Part shown: in pieces, positions 37,013 through 46,558 of the stretch | How positions within the stretch are numbered: position 1 is the first letter of the stretch | How the letters are laid out: every line of letters begins with the position of its first letter | Origin: Bacteroidia bacterium | GTDB lineage: Bacteria > Bacteroidota > Bacteroidia > NS11-12g > UBA9320 | Direction: 5' to 3' | DNA length: 64,000 nucleotides | Assembly: GCA_017640445.1 (NCBI GenBank) | Contig: JAEPQQ010000008.1 | Location: 1 to 64,000, forward strand | The notes under the pieces: generated by a model | The model's database searches: none | What the model saw: only the letters and a program-made list of their open reading frames with translations | What the model was told of the DNA's origin: nothing | Made by a program: the position numbers and the translations under genes

Positions 37013-39817
37013 ATGAAGCGAGTTCTAATGGTAGTGTATGTCTGTCTTAGCTGTCTTGTGGTTCAAGGCCAGGTAGTTGATTTGGACTGGGTACGTAGTT
37101 TTGGAGGTTCTAACGGCGAACAAAGTAAGTCCGTTACAGATGCCAACGGTAATGTTTATACAGTTGGAGAGTTTCGCCAAACAGTGGATTTCGATCCGGG
37201 AAGCGGTAAGGCAGAACGTACGTCTAAGGGGCAGAACGACGTTTTCTTGCTGAAGATAGATAGTGCTGGAAACTTCGACTGGGTGGTCACCTATGGAGGT
37301 ACAAGTTACGACGCTGGCGCGGCTGTAGCGCTGGACAGTATGGGAAGCATATATGTAATTGGTTTTTTCTATGGTACCACAGACCTTGATCCAGGGTCAG
37401 CTACTACTACGGTAACCTCAAAGGGTAAATCAGACATCTTCGTTCAACGATTTGATCTGTTCGGAAATCTCAAATGGGCTTTTGGTTTAGGAGGGGCGGA
37501 GGCAGAGTATCCGGGTACTGTAACCGTTGACCATAGAGGCCATGTATTGATCACCGGAGCCTACGAAGGTTCGGTGGATTTTGAACCTGGTTCAGGTACA
37601 ACAACACTTAAGTCAGTCGGTGGCACCGACCTGTTTATGCAAAAGCTGGATACGGCAGGGAAGCTGGTTTGGGCGAAGTCGGTTGGTGGCAGTAGAGATG
37701 AAACTGTGATACTGGCTCAACCGGATAGTCAATCAAACGTCCTTTTTGCCGCTGGATATTTTGGTAGCGCAGATTTTGATCCAGGGTCAAAAACAAAAAC
37801 ACTTACTTCCCAGGGGTTGCAAGATGTTGCCGTAGGGAAATTGGATTCCAAAGGCGATCTGGTGTGGGTAGAGACCTTTGGCTCCTCGGGACACGAGATG
37901 TTAAGGGGCTTGGCACTGGATCTTGAGGGGAATGCCTATGTAACAGGAGGTTTTAGAGGTAGTGTAGACTTTGATCCAGGGTCGGGAAGCCTTACACTTT
38001 CCTCCAACGGCAAGGTAGATATATACGTGAATAAGTTTCTAGGGAATGGTAAACATTCAACAGCTTTTTCAATTGGAGGGAAAGAAGATGATCATGCTTA
38101 TGGAATTACTGTAGATGACAAAAAGGCTATCTATATCACTGGAAGCTTTGAGTCCACGGTCGATTTTGACCCTGGTAAAGGCAATCAAACACATACTTCA
38201 AATGGCTCCTCCGATTTTTATGTTGAGAAGTTTGACAGCACAGGAGCATTTAAATGGGTCGTAACAGGAGGAAGTTCGGGGTTAGATCAGGGGATTTCTC
38301 TTGCATGCGGTCCGTTTAATTCGATATTAGTTAACGGCAGGTTTACCGGCAAAGTTGACTTTGACCCAAGTTCAAACGTGGTTAATCTCTCTTCCAATGG
38401 AGCATACGATGTATTCCTTCAGAAACTAAACCAGTGTGAAGACAGATTCAAAATTGATACAGTGGTTACGTGTGATAGTTATAAATGGATCAATGGAATT
38501 ACCTATTACAAGAACAACTATACAGCAAAACACATATTAAAAACGTCACAAGGATGTGATTCGGTAATTACGCTGAACCTTACGCTAAACAACTTGGGAG
38601 AAGAGAAGATCACGGCCTGCGATTCCTTTACCTGGATCGATGGAAAAACATACAAAAAATCTACGACAAGCCCACAGCATACACTTACCAATTCGTTCGG
38701 CTGCGATTCGTTGGTGACGTTACATTTGGATCTTGGTTACGCAGACCATGTGACCGAATCGATTTCTGCCTGTGGTTCGTATACCTGGATCGACGGAAAA
38801 ACATATAGTTCAAGCAGCCAGGCCGTTTACACATTGACCAATGCCAAAGGCTGTGATTCGGTAATTACACTCGACCTGTTTGTCGGCCAACAAAACACTG
38901 CCATTGATAAAGTTCAGGCCTGCGGAAATTCGTATACGTGGATCAATGGAAAGCAATATACAAGCAACTCGTATGGCGATACCGTTATACGCGTAAACGC
39001 AAGTGGTTGCGATTCCGTTATTACACTCGATTTAACCCTGGGAGTCATAACACGAGGAGACCAGGTTGTTTCAGCCTGCGATAGCTTTACTTGGACCAAT
39101 GGCATAACCTACAAGTCGAGTAACTACTCGGACAAAGACACGTTGGTAAGTTCGTATGGTTGCGATTCCATTTTAAGGATTCAGTTGACATTGGGTTATT
39201 CTTCTCAGTCAACAGATGAAATTGAAGCCTGCGCCCCCATAACCTGGATTGACGGAAAAATCTACTCCCAAAATAACAACTCGGCTGTTTACACCCTAAC
39301 CAATACACTCGGGTGTGATTCGGTTGTAACGTTGGATTATACACTTAAAACGGTTGATGTAAGCTTGACGGTTACAGACACCAGCCTGAAATCAGACAAT
39401 TCAAATGCCTATAGCTTTAAGTGGCTCAATTGTGGCAACAATTTTGCCCAGATACCCAACGAAACATCTAACCTCTTTATAGCGCAGGAGTCAGGCAGTT
39501 ATTCGGTGGAGATTGAAGAAGAAGGATGCCTGGATACGTCCGAGTGTGTCACTCTAACGGGGTTATCGGTGGATAACATCGATCAGTTCCCGTTGCAGGT
39601 GTTCCCAAACCCAACCAAGGGTTTGATCAATATAGAAATGAGTCAGATGTTGGGTGAAAAGCACATTCTGGTTGTCAATGCACAAGGGCAATTGGTTTAT
39701 GAAGAGGCAACTTCTGAGAATCGGCACGTGGTTAACCTAAACCAACCATCAGGTGTATATATCCTGTCTGTCCTGAGTGAAAACAGACTTCACCGTAAGG
39801 AATTAATCATTGACTAA
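37013..39817 (+). CDS. SBBP-repeat protein with CDS-module array and T9SS type A sorting domain
   Basis: Repeats of type QTVDFDPGSGKAERTSKGQNDVFLLKIDSAGNFDWV; six CDSY/FTWI(D/N)G modules; CTD VFPNPTKGLINIEMSQMLGEKHILVVNAQGQLVYEEAT...QPSGVYILSVLSENRLHRKELIID. Confidence 0.9.
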   Translation: MKRVLMVVYVCLSCLVVQGQVVDLDWVRSFGGSNGEQSKSVTDANGNVYTVGEFRQTVDFDPGSGKAERTSKGQNDVFLLKIDSAGNFDWVVTYGGTSYDAGAAVALDSMGSIYVIGFFYGTTDLDPGSATTTVTSKGKSDIFVQRFDLFGNLKWAFGLGGAEAEYPGTVTVDHRGHVLITGAYEGSVDFEPGSGTTTLKSVGGTDLFMQKLDTAGKLVWAKSVGGSRDETVILAQPDSQSNVLFAAGYFGSADFDPGSKTKTLTSQGLQDVAVGKLDSKGDLVWVETFGSSGHEMLRGLALDLEGNAYVTGGFRGSVDFDPGSGSLTLSSNGKVDIYVNKFLGNGKHSTAFSIGGKEDDHAYGITVDDKKAIYITGSFESTVDFDPGKGNQTHTSNGSSDFYVEKFDSTGAFKWVVTGGSSGLDQGISLACGPFNSILVNGRFTGKVDFDPSSNVVNLSSNGAYDVFLQKLNQCEDRFKIDTVVTCDSYKWINGITYYKNNYTAKHILKTSQGCDSVITLNLTLNNLGEEKITACDSFTWIDGKTYKKSTTSPQHTLTNSFGCDSLVTLHLDLGYADHVTESISACGSYTWIDGKTYSSSSQAVYTLTNAKGCDSVITLDLFVGQQNTAIDKVQACGNSYTWINGKQYTSNSYGDTVIRVNASGCDSVITLDLTLGVITRGDQVVSACDSFTWTNGITYKSSNYSDKDTLVSSYGCDSILRIQLTLGYSSQSTDEIEACAPITWIDGKIYSQNNNSAVYTLTNTLGCDSVVTLDYTLKTVDVSLTVTDTSLKSDNSNAYSFKWLNCGNNFAQIPNETSNLFIAQESGSYSVEIEEEGCLDTSECVTLTGLSVDNIDQFPLQVFPNPTKGLINIEMSQMLGEKHILVVNAQGQLVYEEATSENRHVVNLNQPSGVYILSVLSENRLHRKELIID
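37150..38430 (+). repeat. Protein-level tandem VDFDPGSG...LxSxGxxDxFVxKxDxxGxxxW (SBBP-like) repeats
   Basis: About seven recognisable copies, e.g. GTTDLDPGSATTTVTSKGKSDIFVQRFDLFGNLKWA, GSVDFEPGSGTTTLKSVGGTDLFMQKLDTAGKLVWA, GSADFDPGSKTKTLTSQGLQDVAVGKLDSKGDLVWV. Confidence 0.88.
38460..39350 (+). repeat. Protein-level tandem CDS(F/Y)TWI(D/N)GKTY...GCDSVITL modules
   Basis: Six consecutive modules, e.g. ACDSFTWIDGKTYKKSTTSPQHTLTNSFGCDSLVTLHLDL and ACGSYTWIDGKTYSSSSQAVYTLTNAKGCDSVITLDLFV. Confidence 0.9.
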
Positions 39818-40301
39818 GAGCCTAAAAATAGTTGTTGCGGTGGTTTTAGTGTGCTTGTTGGTGTTCTGCTCTCCGGAGGAAGTGGAAGAGCCCCCTAAAG
39901 CCGAAACGAAAGCGGAATTGCTGTCATCGGCAGTGTGGATGGTAGCATCTGTAGAGATTCAACCAGCGGTTGAAATTGATGGTAAGCAAACCACAGATTA
40001 TTATTCCATTTTTATTCCTTGTTTGAAAGATGATCTAACCAAATACAACCGGGATGGAACGGGTTACTATGATGTGGGTGATGCAAAATGCGAGCCGGAT
40101 GAACCTCAACAAGAATCGTTCACATGGTGGTTCGAAAACGACAAAACCCGTCTGGTTCAGGGAGATGGATTTGAGTTTGTTCTTGAACATTTGGATGAGA
40201 ACAAACTGACGCTGTCAGAAAAACTAAGTGGGTCGGAAGTGGTAGGTGGAGATGCAAACAAAATTTATACCATCACTGCCATACATCTTCACCCGAAGTA
40301 A
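39810..40301 (+). CDS. Small lipocalin-like lipoprotein
   Basis: Signal peptide MTKSLKIVVAVVLVCLLVFCSPEEVEE with lipobox-like Cys; beta-rich body ...TWWFENDKTRLVQGDGFEFVLEHLDENKLTLSEKL; overlaps the upstream gene by 8 nt. Confidence 0.7.
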   Translation: MTKSLKIVVAVVLVCLLVFCSPEEVEEPPKAETKAELLSSAVWMVASVEIQPAVEIDGKQTTDYYSIFIPCLKDDLTKYNRDGTGYYDVGDAKCEPDEPQQESFTWWFENDKTRLVQGDGFEFVLEHLDENKLTLSEKLSGSEVVGGDANKIYTITAIHLHPK

Positions 40302-40478
40302 ATGCCGGCAGACCAAGTTGATTTTCGATTTAACTATGTCAGTTACAGATCAGTAGAGCTTCGTTTTTAAGTAAGAAGTGCAGGACGGTTCCGGCTTTAT
40401 CACAAAACACGAGTCTTCATCACATTTTAACGTGTGACAGGTCCACCTCGTTCTAAGTTTGATCAAAAAAACGAGCAT

Positions 40479-42374
40479 ATGATATACACATACAAATTGA
40501 AGGCTACGTCAAGAAAGATAGGACTTTTGTCCTTGCTTTTTGTGATGGGACTGTTTCAAACCAAGGGGCAGCAACTCGACTGGGTACTCCATTTTGGAGG
40601 ATATACCAGCGACGGCAGTGAGTCATTTTCGATTGAGCAGATCGACGACCAGTATTTCGATAGCGAGGGGAACCTGTATCTATTGGGGCGATTTGGGAAT
40701 CGGGTGGATTTTGATCCATCGGATGAAAAAGAGGTACGGATTCACGACATTTCTTCCTCCTCCAATGTATTTGCCATGTTTTTGGCCAAGTATTCACCAA
40801 ACCAGGAACTTCTGTGGGTTAAGGTTGTTCAAAACAAGGATGGTTCGGTCTTCAGCAGAAGGATGAAGGTGAGCGAGGAGGACAACGCAATCGTTGTTTC
40901 CGGGTACTTCTGGGATCCTGTTGATTTCGATCCAGAAAGCACAGTGTCGTGGGTAAATGGAAATCACAACGTAGGCTTAGGCAATACCTTTTTGTGCAGG
41001 TATACATTGGAAGGAAAACTGGTATGGGCGGAAAACATAAGCAGAGGAAGTTCAGCAAATTCTATTTCCATCGAACTCACACAAGATGATCAGATTTTGG
41101 TGCACCAGAGTTTAACGGCTCAGGGAGACATTGATCCTGATCCGGAGGAATCAGAGCTGGTAAGAATGAACATTGCGAATGTAAATGAGCGGCAATATCT
41201 GGCTTGGTACAGCTTGACGGATGGAAGTCTTACAAACTCTGTCATATTTGATTGTGGAGGAACCGGGAATCAAGCTCGGGCGCTTGCGTTAGATGATGAT
41301 GGGAATATCTTTATTGCAGGCATCTTTCATGCGCATAGTGGTCAGGATTCAGTGGGATTTATTGACCTTGATCCGAGCGAAGACTCAGCCATCGTAAAGC
41401 AGCTCTACACCCGCCAGGACGGCTTTGTGGGATGTTACGATAAAGATGGAAACTACAAATGGCACAAACGGATAAAGACTAACTTTATGGTGTCGCCCAA
41501 TGCCATGACCTTTACCGATACTGGAACGCTTGTAGTGGTAGGCGAATTTGGCGGAACGGCCATCTTTGGAACCGGCGGTATTACCCATGACGGATGGGTG
41601 GCCGGAGGCCGAACAGATGCATTCTTTGCTGAATATAGAGTATCGGATGGGAAGTATATACGCTCCTTTGATATTGCCCGAGGATTTGATGACCAGAACA
41701 ATGATCAGGCTTCGGTTCGTCATGTATCAATTGACAAATCGGGGAACCTTTACCTGGCTGGAGACTTTACCGGGACAAGAGATTTTGGACCTCAGAACGA
41801 CAATGAAATTCTTGGTTACTGGCATCGGGCTGAACCAAACGGGAACGAAAAGCCAATGGACATGTTCATCATTAAATACGACCCTGAGTTCAAGGTAACT
41901 TTCCTTGAAACAATTGGAGGGCACGGTGGAGGCCATGACCACTTCAGTGGAGGCATGGTGCTTCGTGAAAACGATGAAAAACTCATTGTTAGTGGCCGTT
42001 TTACGGATACAGTAAACTTCGGATTGGCAAATAACGTACACAAGCTAAAATCACTGGGAATGGAAGATGCTTTTATAGTTCAATATGACGTTGGAAGCTT
42101 TGTGTCGGTTAGAAATACAGCTCAAAACGAAATAGTAGCAAACGTATTTCCAAACCCCACGCAAGACGTACTACGAATAAATATACAATCTGATGAGGAC
42201 ATAAGTCGATATTCCATCGAACTGGTGGATGTTAAAGGCTCACACGTTGATGTTCCTATTCGTCTTTCTCAACAAGGCTTTGAAGTGCAGGTAGGCCACC
42301 TTCCGGCTGGCACCTATTACTGCACTTTGAAAGAAGGTAAGCGTAGATCAACTTACCAATTGCTTAAACATTAG
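40479..42374 (+). CDS. SBBP/propeller-like secreted protein with T9SS type A sorting domain (start revised from 40434)
   Basis: ATG 40479 gives MIYTYKLKATSRKIGLLSLLFVMGLFQTKGQQ. Repeats NRVDFDPSDEKEVRIHD, WDPVDFDPESTVSW; CTD VFPNPTQDVLRINIQSDEDISRYSIELVDVKGSHVDV...LPAGTYYCTLKEGKRRSTYQLLKH. Confidence 0.82.
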   Translation: MIYTYKLKATSRKIGLLSLLFVMGLFQTKGQQLDWVLHFGGYTSDGSESFSIEQIDDQYFDSEGNLYLLGRFGNRVDFDPSDEKEVRIHDISSSSNVFAMFLAKYSPNQELLWVKVVQNKDGSVFSRRMKVSEEDNAIVVSGYFWDPVDFDPESTVSWVNGNHNVGLGNTFLCRYTLEGKLVWAENISRGSSANSISIELTQDDQILVHQSLTAQGDIDPDPEESELVRMNIANVNERQYLAWYSLTDGSLTNSVIFDCGGTGNQARALALDDDGNIFIAGIFHAHSGQDSVGFIDLDPSEDSAIVKQLYTRQDGFVGCYDKDGNYKWHKRIKTNFMVSPNAMTFTDTGTLVVVGEFGGTAIFGTGGITHDGWVAGGRTDAFFAEYRVSDGKYIRSFDIARGFDDQNNDQASVRHVSIDKSGNLYLAGDFTGTRDFGPQNDNEILGYWHRAEPNGNEKPMDMFIIKYDPEFKVTFLETIGGHGGGHDHFSGGMVLRENDEKLIVSGRFTDTVNFGLANNVHKLKSLGMEDAFIVQYDVGSFVSVRNTAQNEIVANVFPNPTQDVLRINIQSDEDISRYSIELVDVKGSHVDVPIRLSQQGFEVQVGHLPAGTYYCTLKEGKRRSTYQLLKH

Positions 42375-42410
42375 GCTTAAGCTTTTTCATTATCTACACT
42401 TTTTCTTTTT

Positions 42411-42474
42411 CAGAGCCCAGACGGTATTTTAGCAAAAACAAATAAAGAAACCGTTTCCCGTCGGGCTCTGATTT
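42411..42474 (+). terminator. Long inverted repeat / probable terminator or leader structure
   Basis: CAGAGCCC(A)GACGG...CCGTCGGGCTCTG followed by ATTTT, between the 40479 gene and the 42502 kinase. Confidence 0.45.
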
Positions 42475-42501
42475 TGAAGTAACTCAGCACTTAAACTTCT
42501 A

Positions 42502-43650
42502 TTGACTCACATGGTTGTTTTTACCCGTGATAAAAATTTGAAACTTCCCATTAAACGTAGATACCTTATTGTAGGTGCTCTTGTTCTTGGTTTGGTTTCT
42601 TTTGCCCAGAGTTATCTCAATCACACGTATATACGGGCCTCTGAAGCACCTTTTCTATGGCCTATGTATGCCATCACACCATTGGCCGAAAACTTTACAT
42701 GGATAGTTCTGATTCCATTAATCTATCGATTTATTTACAGTGAAGCTGCCCATTTTAAATGGAGTTTGGGTGTGTTGGTCAAGTACCTTTTGGGTATTTC
42801 CCTGTTCGTGGGAGTGCATCGGGTTCTGTCCCTATGTCCTTTGTTTGGAGTTGCGCATGTACTTAACGTGGAACAATTCTCAATGGAGAGTTTTACTCGT
42901 TTACTTGAGTTTACACCAGTGGTGGTGTTGGCCAATGTGCCAGCATTTTTAGCCATTGTAGCTCTTTTGTTGTTTGCTGATTATTACAGGAAGTCGCATT
43001 CCAGGCAGGTGCAATTATTAGAGATCCAAGAACAGTTGGCGAAGGCCAATCTGGAAGTATTAAAAAACCAAATTCAACCTCACTTTCTGTTCAATGCACT
43101 CAATTCGGCTACAGCGTTGGTGAAGTCCGATGTTGGGAAAGCTCAGGTGGTGTTGGTTAAACTAGCCTCCGTATTGGCACAGGTTCTTGAAGTAAACGAA
43201 CGAAGTTTGATCAAGGTAAGCGACGAACTTACGTTCACGGAAGACTACATTGAACTACTGGAAATTCGCTTTGGAGATCGCTTACAGGTAGAGTGGTCTG
43301 TTGAGCATGGGGCACTCGACTTTTATTGTCCGCCGTTTATGATCCAAACCCTGGTAGAGAATACCGTAAAGCACAAACTGTCCAGGTCGAATGGTAAGGT
43401 GTACCTGAGAATTGCTATTCAACTAAAAAAGCAGCAGATTTACATAGAAGTTAGTGATCGTATGGATAGTTCTTCGCAACTTCAACGAGAAACCAATACA
43501 CGACAACCAGGAGGCAGAGGCCTTGCCAATATTCAGCAGCGGTTAGAAACCATATACGGTGAGAACTACGCCTTTCATACTGAGGTTGATAATCAAGGAG
43601 GTTTTTCGGTGATTTATGAACTGCCCGTTGATGTGTTGCCCGTACATTAA
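42502..43650 (+). CDS. LytS-type sensor histidine kinase
   Basis: TM segments; LEVLKNQIQPHFLFNALNSATALV; HATPase-like LVENTVKHKLSR...GGRGLANIQQRLETIYGENYAF. Confidence 0.92.
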   Translation: MTHMVVFTRDKNLKLPIKRRYLIVGALVLGLVSFAQSYLNHTYIRASEAPFLWPMYAITPLAENFTWIVLIPLIYRFIYSEAAHFKWSLGVLVKYLLGISLFVGVHRVLSLCPLFGVAHVLNVEQFSMESFTRLLEFTPVVVLANVPAFLAIVALLLFADYYRKSHSRQVQLLEIQEQLAKANLEVLKNQIQPHFLFNALNSATALVKSDVGKAQVVLVKLASVLAQVLEVNERSLIKVSDELTFTEDYIELLEIRFGDRLQVEWSVEHGALDFYCPPFMIQTLVENTVKHKLSRSNGKVYLRIAIQLKKQQIYIEVSDRMDSSSQLQRETNTRQPGGRGLANIQQRLETIYGENYAFHTEVDNQGGFSVIYELPVDVLPVH

Positions 43651-43653
43651 GCT

Positions 43654-44427
43654 ATGTCGCAAAAGATAACAGTTGGTATTGTAGACGATGAATACTTAGG
43701 AAGAAAAAGGATCAAAGACGTTCTTTCTAACGACGATCGGTTTTACGTGGTTCAGGAAAGTGGGAATCCTGTTGATGTACTGCCCCATCTACGAAGCTTG
43801 TTACCTGATGTTTTGTTTCTCGATGTGGAGATGCCGCAGTTGAATGGATTTGATCTGGTTAAGTCGGTTAGTGAGATTCCCAAATACAAGCCCCTCATCG
43901 TTTTCGTTACGGCTCATGCTTCCTATGCCTTGCAAGGGTATGAGGTTCATGCGCTGGATTACCTGCGTAAACCCTTTACCGATGAAAGATTATTGATGAC
44001 ACTTGATCGATTGGCCGAGGCCTTTGATCTCCGACAAACCTCTCAGATGAAACAGGAGATTAAGAATGTATTGAACAAGTATATGGAGCCTCAAAGAAGC
44101 CTCAAGAAATTACTGGATGTTAAACACAACGGAGTAACGAGGGGAATAGACCTGGGTCACGTGGTTTACTTTGAATCCTATGGAAACTACATAAAAATAC
44201 ATCTGGTTGAGGAGACCATCGTTCACAGGATGTCACTTAAGGAACTCAACGATATGCTCAATCCGCTGCATTTTACTCGGATTAGTCGATTCATCATCGT
44301 CCGTAATAACGCAATTGTAACCGCAAAGTATAAAGGAGCTTCGGAATACGCCTTTGTTATGAAAGATGGAAAAGAAGTGGCGTCTACAAGCCTTTATAAG
44401 AGCAAGGTACAGGCGCTTTTGTCCTAG
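43654..44427 (+). CDS. LytTR family response regulator
   Basis: Receiver GIVDDEYLGRKRI...LFLDVEMPQLNGFD...DYLRKPF and LytTR VVYFESYGNYIKIHLVEETIVHRMSLKELNDML...FTRISRFIIV; 3 nt after the kinase stop. Confidence 0.94.
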   Translation: MSQKITVGIVDDEYLGRKRIKDVLSNDDRFYVVQESGNPVDVLPHLRSLLPDVLFLDVEMPQLNGFDLVKSVSEIPKYKPLIVFVTAHASYALQGYEVHALDYLRKPFTDERLLMTLDRLAEAFDLRQTSQMKQEIKNVLNKYMEPQRSLKKLLDVKHNGVTRGIDLGHVVYFESYGNYIKIHLVEETIVHRMSLKELNDMLNPLHFTRISRFIIVRNNAIVTAKYKGASEYAFVMKDGKEVASTSLYKSKVQALLS

Positions 44428-44776
44428 CGTTTTGCCCTTCTACATGGTTTGTAGTGGGATCATTACACCGTCTTATTGGTCGGGACAAACTCCTTCGGTC
44501 TACGTTTTACCCAATTCGTCGATATTAAATTTTTTCGGGTAAACGAATCCCCACTAAGATGCGTCTCACACTAAAAATTGGATCATACGAAGATTAGAAA
44601 TTCAGGTATATCGGTGATGGTGATAAACCGCTCAAACCTACTCATTGGACTGGTCTTTTACATATAGTGAGCCCAATTGTAAAACCAATTTTGCTTAAGT
44701 AAGGTGAATACGTAAAGCAGATAAGGCCGTTTCGGTTTTGTTGCATGAAGGTGGTCTGTTGGCCACCTTTCGTGTT

Positions 44777-45718
44777 TTAGTCGATATCGGTGAGGGCTAG
44801 GCGAGAATTCCTAAAGTCGATATGCAACTGGCGCCCCTTTAGAGTGTTGTAAGCGATGGATCCAACAATGGGATAAAGGTTCGATTCCATGAAAATGTCT
44901 TGATTGAAATCGGTATCTATTGTTTTGAAGAACTGAAGCCCTACGTCAATCTGACCAATGTGGAAATGATTGCTACTGGCCAGGGAATCGTGGTTGGTAA
45001 CGATTTTTATGCCAGAGCGAATATGGGTAGGAATACCCTCGTTATTGTAAAACGTATCACTAACCAACTTGCCCGATCTGTTTGGGAGATTCTTTAAACC
45101 TTTGAAACCGGATTTCACCGCCACATCGTAGTTGATTATGTTATGATCTGGAATTCCGTTGTCGATGTGAAAGTAGCCAATTGTACTGTCTCCAGAACCG
45201 CAGGATACGAAGATTTGTCGTGAGTCATAAACAAACGGCACCCATTGTTCATTGGGGAAGGGGGCGTGCCGACTGATAGACTCGTAATCGCCTACCTCTC
45301 TGTACAGTATTTGCGATGAAAAGTCAAGTACGATGTAGTCGTGGTTAAACACCACGTTGCCCACGAGGCCTCCAAAGATTTTTCCATCTAACAACGCACC
45401 CATGCGCAAGCGATATAAAGAATCGCTCTTGCGGGCCTTATCGTCAAACGAAAAGGGAGAAGTAACCACAATGCTCCCCATTTTAATGGTAACGCTATCG
45501 GATATCGTATGGGAAATTTCGGTGGCCAATCGATTCGTTATGGAAACATGGTCGGTTCCCAGATCAAACAAAAAGATCACCGGAGTTTCACAACCTTGAA
45601 CCGATGTTTCTATATACGTGTGCCCCTTGAAAATGAAGAATTTGCATTGTTTAAACTGAGAACCACTCGATAAACAAGGGAGTATAAGCAGGGCTAAATT
45701 CAGGATGATGTTTTTCAT
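44777..45718 (-). CDS. Bilobal aspartic-protease-like secreted protein with altered DLG/DNG motifs
   Basis: Signal peptide; lobe 1 CETPVIFLFDLGTDHVSITNRLATEIS...GGLVGNVVFNHDYIVLDFSSQILY; lobe 2 IGYFHIDNGIPDHNIINYDVA...YPIVGSIAYNTLKGRQLHIDFRNSRLAL. Confidence 0.6.
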   Translation of the reverse strand: MKNIILNLALLILPCLSSGSQFKQCKFFIFKGHTYIETSVQGCETPVIFLFDLGTDHVSITNRLATEISHTISDSVTIKMGSIVVTSPFSFDDKARKSDSLYRLRMGALLDGKIFGGLVGNVVFNHDYIVLDFSSQILYREVGDYESISRHAPFPNEQWVPFVYDSRQIFVSCGSGDSTIGYFHIDNGIPDHNIINYDVAVKSGFKGLKNLPNRSGKLVSDTFYNNEGIPTHIRSGIKIVTNHDSLASSNHFHIGQIDVGLQFFKTIDTDFNQDIFMESNLYPIVGSIAYNTLKGRQLHIDFRNSRLALTDID

Positions 45719-45835
45719 ATGATGTTACTAAAGCAGTCTAAGAACGCCAGGAATGCGTCCACTTGTTTGGGTTTGTGACGAGAAGTATAAAATTGTGATG
45801 AAAGGTGTCAAATCATACACGGTTTTCCTGGCAAC

Positions 45836-46558
45836 CTATTGCTGAAGAGATTCAAGGTCGTACGTCTTAATGAGACTTCTTACCAACTGCAAATAGTTTC
45901 GACCGATGGGTATAGACTTGTTCTTGACTTCTAACCGTTGACGGCTCATTTTTTCTATATACTTATGCGCAACAATAAACGATTTGTGAACTCGGATAAA
46001 ATGATGTTTTTCCAATAACTCGCTCATGGACTTTAGCGTTTTTTTTACCACTATGAGACGATCATCGATGGTATGAATTTTAAGGTAGTCGCGCATGCCT
46101 TCGATGAATAGAATTTCTTCTATGTAGAGTTTTACCATCTTGGTGCCGGAGCGAACAAATAACTGCTTCCTGGTTTCTTTTTTGTGATTGAGTTGATGGA
46201 TGTCAGAGAGCAGAGCAGCCTTGTCTATGGCCTTGCAAAATCGGGTGAAAGTGATGGGTTTTAGAAGAAAGTCTACGATGTTGTAATCATAGCCTTCCAG
46301 GGCGTATTGCCTGTGAGCTGTTGTGAATATTACCAAAGGCGGGTCTGTAATAGAGGCCAGAAAGTCGGTGCCCTTAATATGTGGCATCTCGATATCCAGA
46401 AAGATCAAATCAATCGGGTTTTCCCGGATGTAGCGGTTGGCCGTTAAAGCGGAAGTAAACGTTCGGACAATGTCCAGTTGCTCCATGTTGCAAGCATAGT
46501 CTTCCAGTAACTCGATGGCCAGGGGCTCGTCATCTAAAATAATACTTTTCAATCCCAT
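45836..46558 (-). CDS. LytTR family response regulator
   Basis: Receiver IILDDEPLAIELL...LIFLDIEMPHIKGTDFL...DFLLKPI; LytTR LFVRSGTKMVKLYIEEILFIEGMRDYLKIHTIDDRLIVVKKTLKSM...FIRVHKSFIV. Confidence 0.95.
   Translation of the reverse strand: MGLKSIILDDEPLAIELLEDYACNMEQLDIVRTFTSALTANRYIRENPIDLIFLDIEMPHIKGTDFLASITDPPLVIFTTAHRQYALEGYDYNIVDFLLKPITFTRFCKAIDKAALLSDIHQLNHKKETRKQLFVRSGTKMVKLYIEEILFIEGMRDYLKIHTIDDRLIVVKKTLKSMSELLEKHHFIRVHKSFIVAHKYIEKMSRQRLEVKNKSIPIGRNYLQLVRSLIKTYDLESLQQ

Noticed and set aside
37150-39350. Possible CRISPR-like periodic repeats
   Set aside because: Periodicity is at protein level (SBBP and CDS modules) with diverged DNA; no short identical repeats with unique spacers.
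44747-44771. GAAGGTGG...CCACCTTTC hairpin as terminator of the 44777 minus-strand gene
   Set aside because: A 7-bp stem exists, but there is no T tract on the minus strand after it; too weak to list as a feature.
44428-44776. 350-nt gap as a possible ncRNA gene
   Set aside because: No convincing long stem, promoter or conserved RNA family signature was recognisable by eye.
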